A stretch of 64,000 nucleotides of DNA from Bacteroidetes bacterium UBA2364 (GTDB taxonomy: Bacteria; Bacteroidota; Rhodothermia; Rhodothermales; UBA2364): positions 5,971-69,970 of the forward strand of contig DDTM01000001.1 in assembly GCA_002344075.1 (NCBI GenBank). The letters run 5' to 3'. A program made the position numbers and the translations under genes. A model generated the notes under the pieces. That model worked only from the letters and a program-made list of their open reading frames with translations. It was not told the DNA's origin and ran no database searches. Below are positions 60,280-64,000 of the stretch, piece by piece; within the stretch, counting starts at the first letter, position 1; the number at the start of each line of letters is the position of its first letter.

Positions 60280-61590
60280 ATGGATTTTGCAATGCACCTT
60301 TTGCGCGGGCTGCTTGGTGTTGTCACCATTCTCGCGATTGGATACGCCTTTTCATCGAACCGCAAAGCCATTAACTGGCGCTTGGTGGGAATTGGTCTGG
60401 GGTTACAACTGGCCTTTGCCATTCTGATTATAAAAAGAACACCGGTCTATTATTTCTTCGAATTAGTCGGACAAATGTTCACGCGGTTGTTATCTTATAC
60501 GGCGGCTGGTGCCGATTTTGTCTTCGGTCCACTCTCTAAAGCGGATGGCGTCGGGTTCATTTTTGCATTTCAAATCCTACCAACCATCATTTTTATCGCC
60601 TCGCTGATGGCCGTTTTGTATTATTTGGGCCTTATGCAACCCGTAGTAAAAGGGATTGGATGGTTTATGGCAAAGGTAATGAGGGTTTCCGGTGCAGAAT
60701 CCCTTGCCACAGCATCGAACATCTTTGTAGGGCAGACCGAAGCCCCTTTGATTATCCGTCCGTATGTGGCGGGTATGACACGTTCCGAGTTGTTAACCCT
60801 GATGACGGGTGGAATGGCCACCCTTGCTGGCGGCGTATTAGCGGCTTATGTGGGCATGTTAGGCGGTGATACCCCTGCCGAGCAAACCAAGTTTGCTGTT
60901 CACCTGCTCTCTGCTTCTATGATGAATGCCCCGGCAGCGATTCTTTTCTCCAAAATGCTCATTCCAGAAACAGAGACGCCCCTAACAGGCGCAAATTTTA
61001 AGCCAGAAATGGCCAAAAATGCCGAGAGCGTGATCGAAGCAGCGGCTGGTGGCGCAGCAGATGGCCTTAAGTTAGCAGCAAACGTAGCGGGAATGCTGTT
61101 GGCATTTATTGCCCTCATTGCTATGGCCAATGAACTACTCGGCTGGCTGGGTGCTCCTACCTTTGGCACCTTCCAATTGTACAACCTAAATGTTTGGATT
61201 AAAAGCGTTTCCTGGGGTAGTTTTGACGCTCTTTCCATGCAATCTGTATTGGGATTTCTGTTTGCGCCTTTTGCTTGGTTGATGGGTGTAGAATCGCGGG
61301 ATATTTTACAGTTTGGCCGACTACTTGGCGAGAAGATTATTCTCAATGAGTTTGTCGCCTATTCTTCGTTGGTCGGGATTAAGGCCCAGATGACCGAGCG
61401 GTCGGTACTGATGGCCACTTATGCCCTCTGTGGTTTTGCCAATATCTCCTCCATTGCCATCCAGATAGGTGGAATAGGTGGGCTTGCTCCTGAACGCCGT
61501 TCCGAAATTGCGAATCTTGGGTTCCGGGCAGTCTTGGCTGGCGCAATGGCCACGTGCCTTTCGGCAACCATTGCTGGAGTTCTGTTCTAA
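60280..61590 (+). CDS. Concentrative nucleoside transporter (CNT/NupC family)
   Basis: This 436-residue inner-membrane transporter takes up nucleosides with protons or sodium. Family segments: GVGFIFAFQILPTIIFIASLMAVLYYLG (in parts), the ESLATASNIFVGQTEAPLIIRPYV block (G-Q-T-E-A core), TGGMATLAGGVLAAYVGML, and VYALCGFAN-like ATYALCGFANISSIAIQIGG. About nine to ten TM helices. Whether H+ or Na+ is the coupling ion is not decided here. A terminator follows at 61604. An SDR-type reductase gene follows. Confidence 0.95.
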   Translation: MDFAMHLLRGLLGVVTILAIGYAFSSNRKAINWRLVGIGLGLQLAFAILIIKRTPVYYFFELVGQMFTRLLSYTAAGADFVFGPLSKADGVGFIFAFQILPTIIFIASLMAVLYYLGLMQPVVKGIGWFMAKVMRVSGAESLATASNIFVGQTEAPLIIRPYVAGMTRSELLTLMTGGMATLAGGVLAAYVGMLGGDTPAEQTKFAVHLLSASMMNAPAAILFSKMLIPETETPLTGANFKPEMAKNAESVIEAAAGGAADGLKLAANVAGMLLAFIALIAMANELLGWLGAPTFGTFQLYNLNVWIKSVSWGSFDALSMQSVLGFLFAPFAWLMGVESRDILQFGRLLGEKIILNEFVAYSSLVGIKAQMTERSVLMATYALCGFANISSIAIQIGGIGGLAPERRSEIANLGFRAVLAGAMATCLSATIAGVLF

Positions 61591-61603
61591 TGCACGGTTT
61601 TTG

Positions 61604-61640
61604 AAGAGGCGATTCTGCATTTAAGGGGTCGCCTCTTTTT
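61604..61640 (+). terminator. Intrinsic terminator after the nucleoside transporter
   Basis: AAGAGGCGA (61604-61612) / TCGCCTCTT (61629-61637) is followed by TTT. Confidence 0.8.
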
Positions 61641-61657
61641 AATGAAACGCTTTTAAA

Positions 61658-62653
61658 ATGGGTGCAGAAAAAATCTTGGTGACAGGCGCAACGGGTTTTC
61701 TTGGCTCAGAATTGGTACGTCAATTACTCGCACAAGGGCAATCGGTACGGGTTTTGGCACGAAAATCCGCTACCTTTGATCTTTTGAACGATGTTGCGGG
61801 GCAATTTGACGTTGCAACCGGAGACGTTACCGATCCGCTCTCGGTGCGAGATGCCCTGAAGGACATTGAAACGGTATATCATGCAGCCGCTTTTGTGAGT
61901 TTTGGCGGGCAAAAAGATGCCGAAAAACTGCGTGAGGTAAATGTACAAGGAACCGCTAATGTGGTCAATAGTGCCCTCGACCAGCAGATAAAACGCTTGG
62001 TTCTTACCTCCAGTATGGCTGCTTTTGGCCGTCCAACCAACCAACGCGAAGAGATAACGGAAGACCTTCTGTGGATGCCTTCCAAACTGAATACGAGATA
62101 CGCCCTCTCCAAATACGATGCGGAACTGGAAGTCTATCGGGGCATTGCCGAAGGTTTAGACGCCGTTATCGTGAATCCAGCACTCATTTTTGGTATTGGG
62201 CGATTGGGCGAAGGAACCATGAAAATTGTACACCAAATAAAAAGTGGTAAATTGCCAGTTGTGCCTTGGGGGGCGACGAATGTGGTGGATGTACGTGATG
62301 TAGCCGCCGGACACCTTTTGGCCCGTAAACACGGTAGAACTGGCGAACGCTATTTCTTGGGGGGCGAAAACCTGATGTGGAACGAAATTGTGGCCCATCT
62401 GGCAACAGCATTTGGCGTTAAAGCTCCTACACGTCGGCTCCATCCCACCCTTTCTTTGATTGCCGCCACCATCACCGAAACTATTGGGACACTGACGGGC
62501 ACACAGCCCTTACTCACACGCGAAAGCGCCCGTGCCTCTATTGGCAGATACCGATATAGCACCCGAAAAGCAGAAACGGCATTGGGGTATCAAACGCGGG
62601 CTTTTACAGAAACCGCCACATTTCTCGCCACGCATTGGCCAAGAACCCCTTAA
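61658..62653 (+). CDS. Extended SDR, NAD-dependent epimerase/reductase (HpnA-like)
   Basis: This 331-residue extended SDR has the cofactor motif VTGATGFLGS (about 8-17), VYHAAAFVSFGG, SSMAAFG with the catalytic serine, and YALSKYDAE as the YxxxK pair. Dihydroflavonol-4-reductase/HpnA-like segments follow (NPALIFGIGRLGEGT and RYFLGGENLMWNEI). HpnA-like proteins work in hopanoid or related lipid pathways, but the assignment is loose and no other hopanoid genes are present. It is the last plus-strand gene of this run. Confidence 0.88.
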   Translation: MGAEKILVTGATGFLGSELVRQLLAQGQSVRVLARKSATFDLLNDVAGQFDVATGDVTDPLSVRDALKDIETVYHAAAFVSFGGQKDAEKLREVNVQGTANVVNSALDQQIKRLVLTSSMAAFGRPTNQREEITEDLLWMPSKLNTRYALSKYDAELEVYRGIAEGLDAVIVNPALIFGIGRLGEGTMKIVHQIKSGKLPVVPWGATNVVDVRDVAAGHLLARKHGRTGERYFLGGENLMWNEIVAHLATAFGVKAPTRRLHPTLSLIAATITETIGTLTGTQPLLTRESARASIGRYRYSTRKAETALGYQTRAFTETATFLATHWPRTP

Positions 62654-62665
62654 ACACCTCTTCTT

Positions 62666-62902
62666 TCATCGAAAGGGTATTGCGTCCACCATGTACAAGG
62701 CATCCAGCCGTATGGTTTCTCCAGAATCGGTACGTAAGTACTCGGCGTCTGCCTCCGAGAACAGGTTGGTAATGCGCGTATGAAGGGTTATAGGCATTTC
62801 GTTTTCCAGAAAAACCAATTCCACCCGTTTACCACGTATTGCCCAGAGTTCTAATTGGTCGTATAGCCCACAAGCAAGAGGCTGATATGGGTTATGGTTC
62901 AA
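62666..62902 (-). CDS. Rof/YaeO-like Rho-binding antiterminator family protein
   Basis: This 78-residue protein matches the Rof/YaeO-like Sm-fold family in style: YQPLACGLYDQLELWAIRGKRVELVF (in parts), ITNLFSEADAEYLRTDSGETIRLDALYMVDAI. Rof of enterobacteria binds Rho and antagonises termination. Family assignment is good, but the Rho-contact residues have not been checked. It lies 11 bp past recX on the same strand and converges with the epimerase gene (12 bp). Confidence 0.8.
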   Translation of the reverse strand: MNHNPYQPLACGLYDQLELWAIRGKRVELVFLENEMPITLHTRITNLFSEADAEYLRTDSGETIRLDALYMVDAIPFR

Positions 62903-62913
62903 GGTTTTGCGTT

Positions 62914-63612
62914 CTACGTATTTGGTTCTTCGCCTTCAGGAGGCCCTTCCCGAAGAATTTTTCCAGCAATATGGGCATCGTACCCACGGCGAATCAAAAA
63001 ATCAAACAGGCGTTTACGACGCTTTTGCTTATCGGGTTCACGCATCATTTTTCTCCACTGTTTGCGTGCCAATGCGCGTGCCGCCTCCAGCGCTTCATCT
63101 GGTTTAAGCATTTTTTGCAACGCCTCTTCAATCACTTCCCGACGAATCCCTTTTTTCATCAAGTCCATCCGGATTCGGGCCGCACCATGCTTTTTAATAC
63201 GACTTCTCTCTGCTGCAAATTGTCGGGCATAAGCAGCGTCATTCAGAAACCCCCGTTCTTCCAATTGAGCCACTACCTGATCTGCGATGTCTTCTGGAAA
63301 CCCTTTCCCCAAAATTTTTTTCCGTAAGCCAGCATTGGTTTGTGCCCGCATATTCAGCAATCGGAAGGCGTATGCACGAGCAGCCAAAAAACCGTCTTCT
63401 TCCTGTAACTGTGCTATTTCTACGGCGGAAAGCACCTTTCCTTTGCACAGCCCATTTTGTAATACCGTCTCTTTGTAGAGGCCAAATGCAAATTCACCCT
63501 CAATAAACACCGAGACACGTTCCGAGTTCTTCTTTTGTAAGACCAAGCGGGTGATTTCTCCGGGCATAAGACTATTTATATGGACGTCTTCTAATACAAC
63601 AGACATAGACAA
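62914..63612 (-). CDS. recX: RecX-family recombinase regulator
   Basis: This 232-residue RecX modulates RecA filaments. Three-helix repeats are visible: AYAFRLLNMRAQTNAGLRKKILGKGFPED, LNDAAYARQFAAERSRIKKHGAARIRMDLMKKGI and a third diverged repeat with RRKRLFDFLIRRGYDAH (each quoted in part). The N-terminal ~60 residues (VLQKKNSERVSVFIEGEFAFGL) form an extension seen in other Bacteroidota RecX. recA is not adjacent. The start ATG at 63612 or 63606 (MSMSV) is uncertain by two codons. Confidence 0.92.
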   Translation of the reverse strand: MSMSVVLEDVHINSLMPGEITRLVLQKKNSERVSVFIEGEFAFGLYKETVLQNGLCKGKVLSAVEIAQLQEEDGFLAARAYAFRLLNMRAQTNAGLRKKILGKGFPEDIADQVVAQLEERGFLNDAAYARQFAAERSRIKKHGAARIRMDLMKKGIRREVIEEALQKMLKPDEALEAARALARKQWRKMMREPDKQKRRKRLFDFLIRRGYDAHIAGKILREGPPEGEEPNT

Positions 63613-63730
63613 CTCTATAAGATACGCCTTTTCAGTTCCGACGTAATAGCCTCCATGCTACTTTCTGCGGCGCTAAAAAATGAACAACCATGCACTACAT
63701 GAAGGGAGCATACCCCAAAACGAGCATGAA

Positions 63731-63797
63731 CAAGGGGATTCGACAGGCACAACCACGAATTTATAGGCGTGGTTTGAGACCTACCAAATTCCCCTTG
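63731..63797. repeat. Nested inverted repeat between recX and the type IX-secreted gene
   Basis: The outer arms CAAGGGGA (63731-63738) and TCCCCTTG (63790-63797) enclose inner arms AACCACG (63751-63757) and CGTGGTT (63768-63774), forming a long cruciform or RNA hairpin with an internal loop. It is 46 bp past the stop of the minus-strand sorting-domain gene and could end or stabilise that transcript, although the T tract is weak. Confidence 0.65.
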
Positions 63798-63842
63798 ATT
63801 GCCACAACAAATACTCTTCGGGCGTTGGCGTACAAATGGTGT

Positions 63843-64000
63843 TTACTTCATCAACACCATTTGCTTGCTAAACACCTTGTTTTGTGCCGTCATACGCACA
63901 AAGTACACCCCAGAAGACAAACCTTGTGCCTGAAAAGACACCGTATAGCTACCTGCCGATACCGTCTGATTAAACGGCGTGGCTACCACACGGCCATTCA
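63843..64000 (-). CDS. 3' end of a secreted protein with a type IX secretion C-terminal sorting domain (partial)
   Basis: Reading the minus strand from the window edge gives 51 codons ending at TAA (63843-63845). They read NGRVVATPFNQTVSAGSY, then TVSFQAQGLSSGVYFVRM and KVFSKQMVLMK. This is the type A sorting domain (Por_Secre_tail): G-x-Y-x-V-x-F before L-S-S-G-V-Y-F, with a basic end. The rest of the gene lies beyond the right edge, so its function is unknown, but it should be exported by the type IX system and attached to the cell surface. This frame has no start within the window. Confidence 0.9.
   Translation of the reverse strand, partial: NGRVVATPFNQTVSAGSYTVSFQAQGLSSGVYFVRMTAQNKVFSKQMVLMK

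Noticed and set aside
63734..63800. tmRNA 5' end (GGGGATTCGACAGG)
   Set aside because: The following sequence lacks a tag-peptide frame and the 3' tRNA-like half, and it would overlap the coding sorting domain on the other strand.
63745..63820. CRISPR repeat (GTTGTGG/CCACAAC-like ends near the nested repeat)
   Set aside because: Only one copy, no spacer pattern and no cas genes in the window.

Overview
The window reads as a chromosomal segment of a Bacteroidota/Rhodothermota-type (FCB group) bacterium. The support is a TonB-dependent receptor with an N-terminal carboxypeptidase-regulatory-like domain paired with a DUF4249-type lipoprotein, a type IX secretion C-terminal sorting domain at the right edge, many lipoproteins, weak or absent Shine-Dalgarno sequences, and several promoters of the form TTG-N20/21-TAnnTT. 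Rhodothermota is favoured, but the exact lineage is inferred. There are no insertion sequences, phage genes or CRISPR arrays. Most of it is ordinary housekeeping DNA with a few accessory loci.

Layout. 1-8.6 kb: sucD, a Tat-type metallo-beta-lactamase-fold hydrolase divergent from a BlaI/M56 pair with a clear operator, an SDR, class I fructose-bisphosphate aldolase and mtaB. The M56 protein is interrupted by an in-frame stop. 8.7-16.4 kb: a membrane-anchored alpha/beta hydrolase, a PepSY protein with cca, aroE, a TPR protein and a small membrane protein. 16.4-22.4 kb: a polyamine-type ABC transporter locus (binding protein, aldehyde dehydrogenase, ATPase, two permeases) behind a hairpin-rich leader of about 460 nt. 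22.4-33.3 kb: an accessory stretch with two AT-rich gene-poor gaps, a GH5 lipoprotein, a putative metal-homeostasis cluster (COG0523 GTPase and neighbours), a frameshifted secreted protein and a two-component system. 33.6-39.4 kb: a cysteine-desulfurase-like enzyme, GT4, a chagasin-type inhibitor, and psd-pssA-purS-clpS.

39.4-45.1 kb holds a striking cell-wall locus. A 1221-residue protein joins a SEDS glycosyltransferase (FtsW/RodA) to a class B penicillin-binding protein and also carries a periplasmic beta-sandwich. FHA-domain genes flank it on both sides, and a 27-residue membrane peptide lies just upstream. 45.7-51.2 kb: a double-barrel RlpA-like protein, tRNA-Leu(CAA), a NarL-type regulator, rsfS and secreted proteins. 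51.4-54.6 kb: the TonB receptor/lipoprotein pair.

54.6-58.0 kb (minus strand) is the best candidate for an undescribed signalling system. A Ras-like small GTPase is translationally coupled to a PAS-like/degenerate class III cyclase-like protein, followed by a soluble histidine kinase and a methyltransferase. 58.2-64 kb: lpdA, a small lipoprotein, a nucleoside transporter, an HpnA-like reductase, a Rof-like protein, recX, a nested inverted repeat, and the 3' end of a type IX-secreted protein.

Intrinsic terminators were located by eye from GC stems followed by T tracts. Starts were moved inward where the family length, signal peptide or ATGA/TAATG overlap with the neighbour supported it. No database search was run. 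Family names rest on recognised motifs.
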